DNA from: Branchiostoma floridae
Lineage: Eukaryota; Chordata; Leptocardii; Amphioxiformes; Branchiostomatidae
Reading direction: 5' to 3'
Length of the DNA: 64,000 nt
NCBI RefSeq assembly: GCF_000003815.2
Contig: NC_049986.1
Span: forward strand, 13,575,805 to 13,639,804
Position 1 is the stretch's first letter. Each line of letters begins with the position of its first letter. A program made the position numbers and the translations under genes. Below are positions 1 through 21,659 of this stretch, piece by piece. Below the pieces are notes generated by a model that saw only the letters and a list, made by a program, of their open reading frames with translations, was not told the origin of the DNA and did not search any database.

Positions 1-898
1 AGGGACAATCACTGTTGATAAATTCCAAGTCTCTGTTGTAAAAACTTTGCTTGGCTTTGTAAATAAGCAGACGCAAGAGCCGGCTGTGATGGCCAACATT
101 CTCTCATTTTCAGGGAGAACATAAAAAATCCACTGGCCAGTGGAGAGGGCAGTATAAACACCAGTAACATGAAATGTCTGCGTCGCTGCTCTTTTCAAAC
201 TCCTAGGAAGCACAACCGAACACCGTTGGTCTGAAAGTTGATTGGTTGCTGTCCATCACAGCCCTCTTGCCTGTTTATCGCATCCATCCTCAGATCTCTC
301 ACACGGCGTACAGTTTGGTTCGGGATTGGATTTACCCCTCTGCACTCCCCCTTCCCCATCCCAACTTAGACTTCTGAATCTTCACGTCCGGACAACTTAT
401 GTACCATACATAGGCAGCGTCAGAGTTCCTTCCCTACCCCTCTGATCCCTAACCAATACCTGTACACGGTGTGAGAACAGTACCAATACTGTCACTACCT
501 ACAATGTGCTGATGTACTTCAGTATATCACAACCTCTTCAGTGTCAGCCATAAGAGACAAAGAAATTGTCTATTTTTATAAAGTTTGGATACTTGTCATG
601 TATACTCTTAAGAAAATTATCCTTCGGGAAGTTACTTCTGTGTATCTTGAAATGTAGGCTAACAATATTGTCCACCCAATAAAAGGTGCATCGCCATGCA
701 TTCTGTTGTCCATTGTGTCGCAATCTATACTTACTGTTAGCGTAGTGTATTAATATAACTGAACTACAATGTATTTAGAGTGATTCATATACACATACAG
801 GGCTCGAAATACCAGCTGTGCAGTTAGTGCTGGCATCTACCTGCACTTAACCTGCACTGGTCCATGTATTGGGTTTTATACATAAATGTCAATGTAGG
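1..898. other. Left edge, no recognised gene
   Basis: I see no coding exon here; the longest open frame, near 242-445, resembles nothing I know. A canonical AATAAA at 678-683 on the plus strand could be the poly(A) signal of a gene whose body lies left of the window, but nothing else supports that. Confidence 0.3.
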
Positions 899-1336
899 TG
901 TATATCAAACCTGGGCACTGAACAACACTCTGGCAGCCCGGCTCGACGGATTCGACTCTAGAGCTCTGAGGAGGATCACTGGCACCCGTTGGCACGAGCA
1001 CGTGCGCAACAGTGAACTCAGGGAGCTGACCGGACAACCTCCTGCCTCCTCCCTTGCAGCCATGAGAAGGGTTCGATGGTACGGGCACGTCCTCCGGCTC
1101 CCTCCAGAGCACCCCACCAGAGCCCTGCTCGACTTCAACCCAAAGCAGGCAGGATGGCGTCGCCCACGGGGGAAGCCCCGCACCCGCTGGATGGACGTGG
1201 TGTCCCGAGATCTGCGCACCATTAACATCACCCCCCACCAGGCGCAGCTTGCAGCGACAAACAGAGGATGGTGGAGGTCCCTAGTGAATTCAGTCGGCTC
1301 TACGCACCACGTGCAAGAGGATGAGTGAGTGAGTGA
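899..1336 (+). mobile_element. 3' end of a non-LTR retrotransposon (LINE), C-terminal ORF fragment with GTGA-repeat tail
   Basis: The frame from about 905 to 1328 encodes the end of an endonuclease/reverse-transcriptase polyprotein. It contains the block ALRRITGTRWHEHVRNSELR, then RRVRWYGHVLRLP, then RPRGKPRTRWMDVVSRDL, the pattern seen at the C-terminus of many invertebrate LINE ORF2 proteins. The stop codon is followed at once by a short GTGA repeat ending near 1336, as expected for elements whose 3' end is a microsatellite. The catalytic RT domain is absent, so this is a 5'-truncated, dead copy. It lies about 0.6 kb beyond the DHX33 stop codon. The clade cannot be assigned from this part alone. 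Confidence 0.8.
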
Positions 1337-1339
1337 GGT

Positions 1340-1913
1340 GTATATGGATTGTTATTAGCTACATTGACTGGCACCACCTATGAAGTATACAAGAAAAAAT
1401 AGCAATGGTTCCTGAGCAATTTTAGTATGATCCAATTCTAACTGGCCCTTCAGTGGCTGAACTAAACAGAATACTGAGATAAAATACTAGAAATAGATAA
1501 AAGCTATCTTTAACAAACTAATACTAGTAAGCAAGGTTTTGTCTTTGAAGAACTGGAAAAATATCTGTTATGTACACTTCTGAGTATGACCTGACAAAAA
1601 GAAACCAACCAGTTAGTCTCAGTTACACTCTTACCAGAAATCCTTTACACTAACTATAATTGAAAATGCAAACAAAAATGTCAACTAACCATTACACTAT
1701 GTTATCAAGTAGAATAATGCATCATCTACTGTGAATGCAAATATGTCATTGTCCAAGAAGACCAACTTGACAGCTGAGGTACATGTAGTGTTCTGCAGTA
1801 GACTCCTACTTGTTTCTTACTGTCCACAAACTTGGCTCTTGAAAGTGTTCATTAGTTGATATTAAAAACGAAGAAAAACTTCTCCCACCAGATTGAATTC
1901 TGAATCATCAGAA
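1340..1913 (-). other. Probable DHX33 3' UTR / downstream region
   Basis: Non-coding sequence just after the DHX33 stop on the minus strand. I found no clear AATAAA on that strand here, so the transcript end is not fixed. Part of the spacing to the LINE fragment may be untranslated region. Confidence 0.35.
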
Positions 1914-9715
<7,802 letters not shown>

Positions 9716-10721
9716 GGTGCAACGCTACTGCCCGTCTTGTTTCCACACTGGAGAGCCTACAATTAACAGTACAAAGAACAAGTTTGCCAAAACTAACACT
9801 TCACAGGTACCTTCGCAAGCAAATTTACATTTGTGTTGTATGTACACAGTGATGAATTTAGCTCGTGTAAGTTAGCACAATGTTGGCTCAACCAAGGAGG
9901 TCTTCATTTAACCTCATTGGCTCAACTATATCAAGCTAAAGCCGTGCACAGGCATGCAGCATTTACCATTTTCAGCATTTGCCTGAATTTTTACCTGCAC
10001 AGAAGAATCAAACATGTCAAGTTCTTGCTCACGAAAGAATAATCCAGAGTCGGTATGGGTATGTTCCTCTCACATAAAGATGATTCAGAAGACCAGGAAT
10101 CAAACCATATGACGAATTTACGTTAAAAAGACAAACTAGACCCACACTTTCACACTTCATTCACAGCTGCTAGTTTGGTCGAGTTTACTCATACATAGGG
10201 GTGGTGGAATATTTTAAAACTCGTAACAAAAGCTTGATGTAAGTCAACATAAAATGTAAGTTATATTTTTAAATGTAGTTATACATAATAAGTATGAAAT
10301 TGTTATCTGTATCTTGTGAATATGTGTAAAATCCGTATCTAAATATATGTGAACATGGCCTCTACTAGAATAATGGTTTGATCTAAAAATAGTAGTTTAT
10401 TTGTAGATAGCATACGAATTTGAGTTTAAATATTTTTATGATATCTTTTTGTGTGACAACGAAATCACGTCATAAAAGTTGTCTTCTCTTTGATTTTCTA
10501 TTGTTAAATCCTTTGTTACATATTATAACGGCAAGTATGAAAACAGCTGCGTTCTGAATCGTAGGTGATAAATTAATGCTCATGTTTCAGCTTACTTTTT
10601 CATCAGAAAATTCATTTGTTGTGATCGACGCGCGAGTTGAGTTTACATTTTCGGATTCCTGTGCCTGGATAGGCCTTCTTTCACATCCTTGATTAACAGA
10701 ACTAACCTGGTACTATAAAGG
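9716..10721. promoter_or_regulatory. Shared head-to-head promoter region of DHX33 and UBL5
   Basis: The start codons of the two divergent genes are 1.5 kb apart. On the UBL5 side a GTGAGT donor at 10722 could close a non-coding first exon ending at 10721, joining the CACAG acceptor before 11198. No TATA box or CpG island stands out and the transcription starts are not visible. Confidence 0.5.
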
Positions 10722-11218
10722 GTGAGTACAACAAACCAACAACTCTTTCTATTTCACACTTTTACTGCAGTTGTTGGTTAGGTTTTTGCACATGTAACGT
10801 CATGGGGGAGGGGGGTGATTTTGGAACGTTGCGTTCATAACTTGCTATGATATTTTAGAGTAGTTGTATTATCTTACTCGTTGTGATAGTTACTGGTTAA
10901 AAGCACAAGTTACGAATTATTGATAATAGCTTTCGTTGATTTTGTGATATGTGACGAAATATTTGATTGACGTAAAAATTAATGATTTGTTCAGTTCCGA
11001 TCCCAGTTACTCATTTGCAGATCAGCAAAATTATCTGGCGCCAGATGTAGCTTGCAGCTTTGGGCTGTGCGTGCTTTCATCATAGGTTTCAGTACACCGA
11101 GCACCTTCACTAACTGGTTAGAGGGTACTGGGAAAGAAATTCTTATTATAAGAAGATAGTGATGACATGCCTTAAAATTGTGTTGTTGTCTCCACAGTTC
11201 TTCAGCTGAACTTGAGCC

Positions 11219-13776
11219 ATGATTGAAGTAACGTGTAACGATCGACTGGGGAAGAAAGTCAGGGTCAAGTGCAAGTATCCTTTGCCTGCAAACTGCAAAT
11301 TGTTTTGTATTTAACTTGACATGAATTACATGCAGTGAAGATCTGCTTACATCAATATTACTGCAATGATATTACTTTTGTTGCAAACTACATGGTTGCC
11401 AACAATTGCCGACGGCATGTGCACATGTGCATCCTATCGAGAGTTCCATCAAACATACTTTACCTGTGTGTTTGATGGTTCTTGTTCTTCTCACAGCTCC
11501 CGTATCAGATTGGTCATCAATTTAGATTGTAGCCCATACCAGTGCAGTACGGAGCCTTGCTCAGGTACATTTTAAGTTCCTTAACCAGCTTCCAGCACTG
11601 ATGACACGGTGGGTGACTTGAAGAAATTGGTAGCAGCTCAGACAGGAACAAGATGGGAGAAAATAGTGCTCAAGAAATGGTAAGACTACCATGTACATAC
11701 ATAACTTTTGTATTGACTGGATGGCCCTGTCAGCCAAAACTGCTCTTCCCAGAGGGCCAGTGTGAGCAAGTAGGCGATCACAGGAACATGAATAAATTAA
11801 TACAAAAAATAGACAAATAAATACTGCACAGTTAACGAATTATGCAAAAATCATGATTATCACATTATTATCACCCACTGCTGTCAACTCTCTTTTTCAG
11901 ATTCTTTTTTCCTAAACATGACTTACTCCTTTGTATTCCAGGTACACAATCTTTAAGGACCACATCACATTGGGAGACTGTATCCTTTTATAATATTGTC
12001 ACGTATCATATTCATAGCTCTTTGTGAACCTCTGAAATAACAAACTTACTTAAGAAAATGAGGTGGGTTCAAATCAAGTCTTTAACCTCCTAATTCATAG
12101 TTGTCAACTACCTGGTGTGCTTGATTGTTGTCTATTGTGATTATTAGTCTGTGACCAGACCCTCTGGTCGACAGACTTTTAGTTTTGTCACGTTTACGCG
12201 CGTTCGCAGCTGTATCTGTATGTTCCCGTTGTCTGAATTCTATGTGGTTTGGCAGGTCCTTTGTACTGAGGTTGACGATGATGCACGTGAACTTTTTTTT
12301 GCGGCAGGTGGTTTTATTATGGATTTTATAAAAATAACACCCCTACAATTTGTTCGTCTTGCGGTGTTTTGGTCCAGATCCTCTGTATGTGGGTCATGGT
12401 GTCATTGGAATTTGTCAAGCAGATGCGTGGTGTTACCTGATCGTCAAAGTTATTCGCGTTCGCATCGGTATCTGCATGTTCCCGTTGTCGCATACGTACG
12501 TTGTTTGGCAGGTCATCTGCACTGAGGTTGATGATGATGCACGTTGTTTTTTTGTTGTTGTTTTTGCGGCAGTTGGTTTTATTAGGGACGCAATAAAAAT
12601 AACACCCCTACAAAATGTTCATCTTTCGGTGTATTAGTCCAGATCCCCTGTATATGGGTCATGCTGTAATTGAGATATTGCAAGCAGATGCGGGATGTTC
12701 TCTGGTCGTCAATGTAACGCGCGTTCGCATCTATATCTGCATGTTCCCGTTGTCGCATACGTTTGTGGTTTGGCAGGTTCTCTACACATAGTTGGACGAT
12801 GATGCAAGGTGTTTTATTTTTTCGGCAGCTGTTTTTATTATGTATGTAATAATTTCAGAAATCACCCCTGCAAATTGTACGTTTCACAGTGTATTGGCCC
12901 ATGTCTGCATATGGTGCCCGTTGAGGTAATTGGGTATAGTTAAGCAGATGCGCGATATGTGCAAGAATTTTACGCGCGTTTGCTTTCTACCTCTTATTCA
13001 ACAAGTTTATCCGTACTACTTTATGTACCAGCATCATGGACCCCGGGATTCACCCACACTGTGTCATGCTACCTTATGGCTTCACACTAGTTAAAAACTT
13101 ATCGCACAGTTCATCATCAACAGCTGTGTGTTATCGTATGTGGGACATGGGAACCGACATCTAATGTTCCACTAATGACCCTGTCAATCAAATACCTCCT
13201 GTCGCCGTTTGCAATGAAGCGTGTAAGAATTCTCGTCCCAAATGAAGTTTAGCCATATTATATTCCCGGACTTCGACTAAGAAACATCAAGGTCCTATTC
13301 CGTGCTTCATACTTATTACGTCCATAACAGAAACATGTTAATACTTGGTGCGTTTGTCAGTCTGCCTGTCGGTCTTGTAGGTGTGTCTGTGTGTGAATGT
13401 GCCTGTGTATTAGAGTAGACCATCCGGTAACTTATCGTCACCATATCTTTTAGACTTTGGCCACATGTTATCTCACAATCCATACCTGTTTAGTAAGATT
13501 CACATGACACAGAAATATTAGGCAACTTTAGATACAACGATATATCTAACACCATGAAAAGAATCATATAGGATATAAGCACAACGTCACACACCAAAGA
13601 AGACAAAACAACCAACATATACCAGACCGACGTCACAGACTATGTTACCTACGGTCACTTGTTAGTTTTCTTTTTTCTTACATCGGTACATCAATTTTAC
13701 GTTGTGAAATGCCTCCTTGACTCCCTGCTCAGATGAGATTCATGATGGGATGAACCTGGAACTGTACTACCAGTAG
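11219..13776 (+). CDS. UBL5: Ubiquitin-like protein 5 (UBL5/Hub1), complete, 4 coding exons
   Basis: UBL5/Hub1 is a ubiquitin-fold protein that binds spliceosomal factors through HIND elements, supports pre-mRNA splicing and, in worms, the mitochondrial unfolded-protein response. Unlike ubiquitin it ends in a double tyrosine plus one residue and is not conjugated through diglycine. Coding exons: 11219-11274, 11596-11679, 11942-11979, 13733-13776, all GT/AG with matching phases, giving exactly 73 residues, the human length. It starts [19 protein letters not shown] and ends [13 protein letters not shown]; only a few substitutions separate it from the human protein. The ATG exon begins at 11198 after a CACAG acceptor, so a non-coding first exon is expected near 10.7 kb. 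Intron 3 is 1.75 kb and contains a large tandem repeat. Confidence 0.98.
12150..12985. repeat. Tandem repeat, unit about 255-265 bp, a little over 3 copies, in UBL5 intron 3
   Basis: The landmark CGCGTTCGC/CGCGTTTGC recurs at 12199, 12455, 12720 and 12975, giving periods of 256, 265 and 255. Each unit carries in the same order a GCAGCT/GCATCT step followed by TCTGCATGTTCCCGTTGTC, a TTTGGCAGGT block, GATGATGCACGT, a T-rich run with GCGGCAG, AATAACACCCCTACAA and AAGCAGATGCG. The last copy is incomplete and more diverged. It encodes no recognisable protein. Confidence 0.9.
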
Positions 13777-14349
13777 TGGAGACAGAGGGCGCTTTTTCTT
13801 TCATTCTTAGTGAGGAGTAATCAACTAACCTGGACTGGTACTGTTGGGGGGAGAGGTTGGGTAGCACAAACCCAGGGCCATATTATATTATCACCCTTGT
13901 GTAATACCTATTGAAGCTACAGCTAAAATGCCTGGAGGGAACTTGCAACTCCGTCTTTCAGCCTTAGATTACTTGTATGGTGGCAAGGGCAAGTCCAGAT
14001 AGTGCTTACTGAAACATGTAAATACTAGCATATCATTATCCCCATGTCTTTTGTATACAAGTATGTGGTGTTTACTTGTAGCAGCCAATTACATGTTCTT
14101 GTAAAGCTATGGTCATTATGATTTTTCTTACCGACGAGTGGTTTTGGATGATCTTGTTTATGGTACATGTAGCTGGTAAGTTACGAAAGCTCAAATGACC
14201 CAAAAAAGTATTTAGAATAAGGTGGACAATAGACAAGATGTAGAGGGTAGTAAGTTTATGCATCAATTGGTGTCAGAAGCAATATTTCTGTGTACCCATA
14301 GGTTTTACTTTTCAAGCATAAAATGGTTTCATAAATCAGTTACAGTTTG
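13777..14349 (+). other. UBL5 3' UTR / intergenic
   Basis: Non-coding sequence after the UBL5 stop. I see no perfect AATAAA on the plus strand; only weak variants (AATAAG near 14217). Confidence 0.3.
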
Positions 14350-14405
14350 GGGAGTGTCGCATAAGTCACAGTTGTAACTTACAACTGTGACTTATGGACA
14401 CTCCC
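14350..14405. repeat. Near-perfect 56-bp palindrome
   Basis: Arms at 14350-14377 and 14379-14405 are reverse complements except for one extra base in the left arm, with essentially no loop. It lies between the convergent 3' ends of UBL5 and ETFB and 96 bp before an assembly gap. Confidence 0.9.
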
Positions 14406-14501
14406 ATCTTGTACTAGGTATGCATGCCTTTGTTACTCAAAGTGCATTGTGTCATCTCTTTCATTAAAACATTTTCATTTATCCTGTACTGGATCATTGA
14501 G

Positions 14502-14601
14502 NNNNNNNNNNNNNNNNNNNNNNNNNNNNNNNNNNNNNNNNNNNNNNNNNNNNNNNNNNNNNNNNNNNNNNNNNNNNNNNNNNNNNNNNNNNNNNNNNNN
14601 N
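14502..14601. other. Assembly gap (100 N)
   Basis: Exactly 100 N, a conventional placeholder for a gap of unknown size. It falls downstream of ETFB and interrupts no recognised exon. Confidence 1.
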
Positions 14602-14672
14602 AACAATCTCACCAAATGGTGGCTTTCTTCCCATGTGTAGAAAGAGACTGACAATCTCTGAGGCACAACTCT

Positions 14673-14678
14673 TTTATT
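14673..14678 (-). terminator. Poly(A) signal candidate for ETFB
   Basis: AATAAA on the minus strand about 320 bases after the ETFB stop codon, the first canonical signal I see downstream. Confidence 0.5.
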
Positions 14679-14999
14679 TACAGAAATGATGGAAGCAGCA
14701 TATTACATCATCTGGTCTCTACACTGGCAACTCAACCTATAGCTTCACATGTCTGATCAATATATCATTCAGGTTTGAAAGTAGAATACTGATACTAAAG
14801 TATGCAACATGCCTCGAATATTTTCACAATTTCCTACCAGAAAATGGCTGTGGAAGTCATATTGAGATGCATATGTGCAGATATATAGCCTATGAAGCCT
14901 TGTAGTTTTAGCTGAACTAAACAAAAATTACAGGACTTCAAGTCTTCCAATTCAAGTATTATCCTCTGCAAATCAATGAGTATTGTGTTGAGGACTGTG

Positions 15000-17709
<2,710 letters not shown>

Positions 17710-18112
17710 TTTGCAAAACTGGGGAGAGAGCGCGGCCAAAGCACACCCTATATCATAAGATCAAAAAGAATAGACACAAAATCTTACTTAATAAAAATAA
17801 TTTTTATCGTAAAAAAATAAGTAACTGATTCTACGACTACTTTTTTGTTGCGTAAAGAACTTCTAAGGTACAATTTTAGTTTGGTAAATGTCATTTATTA
17901 CGTTAGTCTGCGATGAGGTTACCTAAGGTTATGACGTAGCGGAACAATCTGCGCATGCCTGATGGCCTCACGACCTCGATTTGCGTTTTGACGTTCCTGC
18001 AAAATTTTGGGCATGTGAAACGTTACAAGTAGCACGTACAGCTTCCCTCTTAAATCTGCGGCTCTTAAGACGTGGTGAAGCTAGTAAAAGACATCTTCAA
18101 GATTCCTCAGAC
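17710..18112. promoter_or_regulatory. Bidirectional promoter of ETFB and PPP1R11
   Basis: Only 403 bases separate the two divergent start codons. TGCGCATGCC at 17950-17959 matches most of the NRF1 consensus, which is common in promoters of nuclear genes for mitochondrial proteins such as ETFB. A CRE-like TGACGTAG lies at 17932-17939. No TATA box is evident. Confidence 0.65.
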
Positions 18113-19598
18113 ATGGCTGAGGCATCAGCAACGTCTACAACTACCGAAGTAGAGGTGGAAGAAAGAGTAAGTCGAACTTCCGTATCATAAAACAAAATCC
18201 AAACACAAATTTTTGCAGTTTATGGTATCTAGTCTACTGCACACTTCTTCATGTGTATTGTGTATACTACATACTTAGTATGTGTATACTACAAACATAC
18301 TATTTGTCATCTGAGCTTATGATCAGCTTGATATAGAAGCTAGGACCCAAAAGTCTACATGTATGTATTGCCAGTTGAACTTGAAGCAACTGTTTGTCAC
18401 CCCCTCATCCACTGATCCAGCATGAGGACCAGGTCACACTGAGACTGAAGAAACCAGACACTGACAAGAAGGTGAAGTGGGAGGAAGGCACGGTGGACAA
18501 CGAGCATATGGACAAGAAGAAATCCAAATGTAAGTTTGTAACCAACCTTGTGCTATAAACCTCCTTGATCTAACAAAATATCCATTAAAAGTGAAAGCCA
18601 ATACCTGGATCTATATAGCCATTACAATGTATAACCATAAGTCCATAACTGCCCTTTGGTTTAACACACCCACAACAGGTAAAAGTCTGCACACTTGTAT
18701 TGATCATCTATACAGAACACATGAACATCCAATCAAACCCAAACCTTATACTACTAGTATAATGCATTTATCTTTTTAAGTTCACGGGGATTTAATTTTG
18801 CAGTAGTGAGAACTGTTCGCGGTGGTAACGGGTGGTTTTAAGTTTGCGGTAGCACCATGCATTGTAGTCTCTTAATAGTAGTCTTACTGCCATGGAAAAA
18901 ATGTTCGCAGTGGTTTTAATTGCATGTACTATTTTGAAGCGCTTAAGATTCAAACTAAATGTTACAACATATTATGGAAAGAAACCAGTCATTCTCATGA
19001 TTGTACATGTACTAAAATCATCACTATTGTCTAATTCAGTAAGGACAGTACTGTTATATCAACATATTGATTAGATTATAACACATTATGTTCTGTAATC
19101 AGGTTGCTGTATCTATCACAAACCCCGCAAGTTTGGTGAGAGTTCATCAGAGAGTGAAGGTGATGATGATGATTGTATGTTCCACCACCATGGTCATCGC
19201 AGTAGGAGAAAACATCATCATCATCACGACCATGATCAGGAAAACAAGGATCCCGCAGGCGGTAAGACAGAAACTAAAATTTCGATTGAAAAGGGAAACT
19301 ACTGAACCGTTTTGCCTAATTCCTCATTCTCCATACATGTATATTGTGTCTGAATTTTGGATTGTATGAAATCTCATGTAACAAGAAAACCTTTCATTTG
19401 AGCTTTTAGTATTTGAACAGCTTGAAAATCATACTTATTGCTCTTTCGTGTGCTCCAATTAATGGAGTTACTTGTAATATCTGTCATACTAGTACTTTCC
19501 AGCTTGCAAGTATTAAAGTAACATAACCACGTTCTCTTCTTCTTTTTCCCCCTACCATAGGACCAGAGCCAGGGCCATCTGGTGTAGAGCCAAGCTAA
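18113..19598 (+). CDS. PPP1R11: PPP1R11, protein phosphatase 1 inhibitor / E3 ubiquitin ligase, complete, 4 exons
   Basis: PPP1R11 (inhibitor-3) is a small heat-stable inhibitor of protein phosphatase 1 and in mammals also an E3 ligase that targets TLR2. Exons: 18113-18166, 18421-18529, 19103-19261 and 19561-19598, all GT/AG, giving 119 residues (human 126). It begins MAEASATSTTTEVEVEER. The PP1-docking RVxF-type motif KKVKW is at residues 34-38, followed by TVDNEHMDKKKSKCCCIYHK. The cysteine cluster matches the metal-binding region needed for ligase activity. An acidic stretch (SSSESEGDDDDC) and a His/Arg-rich tail (HHHGHRSRRKHHHHH) follow, as in vertebrates, though the tail here is richer in His. 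The ATG at 18113 was chosen by homology; an upstream in-frame ATG at 17981 is unlikely. Confidence 0.95.
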
Positions 19599-19639
19599 AG
19601 TACATTGTGCAGAAGTCATGTAGTACATATTGGAAGTCA

Positions 19640-19676
19640 TGTAGAGAAGACATGCGGCGAGGATGAGTGAGTGAGA
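19640..19676 (+). mobile_element. Short LINE 3' tail in the PPP1R11 3' UTR
   Basis: A few bases, ending GAGGATGAGTGAGTGAG, match the 3' junction of the LINE fragment at 899-1336 (coding end plus GTGA repeat). The copy is extremely truncated, so the assignment rests on about 17 bases. Confidence 0.4.
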
Positions 19677-20152
19677 GATGTAGAGTTTGAACGTTTGTAT
19701 TCTGGTACTGAAAGGTGGTGGTTTAACCACCAGTACAGTTTTAGTATCTATGTGAGGTGCGCACTGTGAATAGAACTTGTTTGGGTTGAGATATTTTGTG
19801 ATGCTCAAACGTGTGGAGGTCATTGTGAAATATGGGATATCTACATGTAAGTGACAAACCAAGTGTTGCTTAAGTAAAATCTATGCATCATTAAAGGGTG
19901 ATGAGCTTATGACAGTTTTATTGAGTTGCATACATTTATTTTTTTTGTATCACATTTTCTTGTTAACATCAAGCTTAAATATATCTGACAAACAATTTGA
20001 CTATTGTATGATATAGTCTGGTCTATCAGGCCTCTACAGACTCAACATGTGCTCTTAGTCCTTATTGGAAAGATCAAAGTTCATGTATGTAGAAAGCCCA
20101 TTTTAGCAGAGTCTATGTACAAAGTGAGTCCATTGTACATGTATAATTTCAT

Positions 20153-20158
20153 AATAAA
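20153..20158 (+). terminator. Poly(A) signal of PPP1R11
   Basis: AATAAA 555 bases after the PPP1R11 stop. The stop of the convergent POLR1H gene lies 330 bases further on, so the two 3' UTRs may overlap: minus-strand AATAAA signals at 19935-19940 and 19917-19922 would fall inside this 3' UTR. Confidence 0.6.
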
Positions 20159-20488
20159 GCATTTGCTTGTAAAGTAATCATTTTATCTACATTGTTCATA
20201 ATTCATGTACTCATGGTGCATACAAACATTGTAAGTCATCTAATTTGGCCACTAATAGGATCAACAGATGTTGGTACAATATACATCAGTGGATCTCTAC
20301 ATCATTCAAAAACATCCTGGATAAAGACAACACTTATTCAGGATCATCTACTGTCCAACAATGGAGATAATATCTGCAACCAACAAGTGTCTTGATGTAG
20401 TTTCATCCATGACGTTGTGAAGATTGTTGAGTTGTGTCCACCCTTGGTGCAACATGACATAAATCAGTCTTCTCTGTAGCTGAGATGA

Positions 20489-21659
20489 TCAGGAGTACTC
20501 TGTCTCATTGAACCTGTGGAATGGTAAAATATATGACAGATCAAAGTCATGTGACAACAGATGAAAATGGGCTGGATTAATAGAAAGCATGGTTTGGTCT
20601 TTGGTAAAAACATTATGGTGGCATGTACTCAAAGAATTTATTCCTTATTCCATTTTGTCTTAGAAATTCTTCAAGCAGTAAAATACCATTGGACATATAT
20701 TATTTTTTTATTTGATGATGTTTTTAAACTTGTTTAATCTCAGTAATTTTACAATTACAACCTCAGAGACAATATCTCAGGTATACTCTTCCTTCTAGAA
20801 TCTACATAATAGTTACACGATTCAGCCTACAGGCTGCTGTGTTTTACAAGTACATGAAAATCATAGGTTCATGTATCCACGACAACAAGAGGCCCCACCC
20901 ACCTGCACCTAGGACAGCCGTAGAAGACAGTTTGCCCCTCGTCAGCTGAGCGAGTCTGTCTGGTGGTGTATGTCATCCCTTCATGGCCACATTTGGGGCA
21001 CTTTCGATCCACCTGCGGGATGAGAGGGGTAAGTTAGTCAAAATACTTCCCATGTATTCCCATTTCTATTGCCCTATGGCTACAAAGTTTTATTAAAAAG
21101 AGGACTACAGTAGGGGACTAGTCAACAGGTTTACAATGTATTTCTTGATCTGCTTCATTGAAGTTGTAACAATACTTTAAACTTAAAAATGCTCAATTTC
21201 AAACTTGTTTCATGTACTCTATCTGTAGTTTCATATGAGAGCAAATGTGACCAGTATGATATCCAAACATAAGACATTCCAGACACATGACTGATTTGAC
21301 ATTACCAGTGGTCCTGATGTGTCCTCTGCTGGTCTGTCTTCCTTCTTGGCTGACTCTCTTTTGTTGAAAATGATGCGGGTTTTGACTTCAACTCCATCAA
21401 ACTCTGAAAAGATGAAGTGCGCATAAGATCAGCTTTTATGGATTATAGGCAAGCAAACATAAGAACGTACCCACACAGCTGACAGTCACAGGTGTCTACA
21501 TGTACATTCACCTGTCTTACCTGTCACATCTACCTGGAACCCACACAGCTTGCAGGTGACTACATCCTCTCTCCCGGGTAGGGGCAGGATAGATCCACAG
21601 TCCGGGCAGAAATCAGCCTCGCTGGTGAAGGCTGACCGCTGGATTACCGACCCAGACAT
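20489..21659 (-). CDS. POLR1H: RNA polymerase I subunit RPA12 (POLR1H/ZNRD1), complete, 4 coding exons
   Basis: Small zinc-ribbon subunit of RNA polymerase I, related to Pol II RPB9 and TFIIS, needed for transcript cleavage and rRNA synthesis in the nucleolus. Exons on the minus strand: 21659-21521, 21403-21306, 21012-20903 and 20513-20489, GT/AG with matching phases, giving 123 residues (human 126). N-terminal ribbon cysteines are C18, C21, C36 and C39 ([13 protein letters not shown]). The C-terminal TFIIS-type ribbon has C84, C87, C112 and C115 with the catalytic acidic pair in RSADEGQ at 103-104. The last exon supplies only 25 coding bases (FNETEYS, stop), matching the human end in position and character. 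Without that splice, exon 3 would read on to a foreign tail and stop. Confidence 0.95.

Noticed and set aside
864-1328. 154-codon ORF as a host gene
   Set aside because: Its sequence is a retrotransposon ORF2 C-terminus with a microsatellite tail, so it was called as a mobile element.
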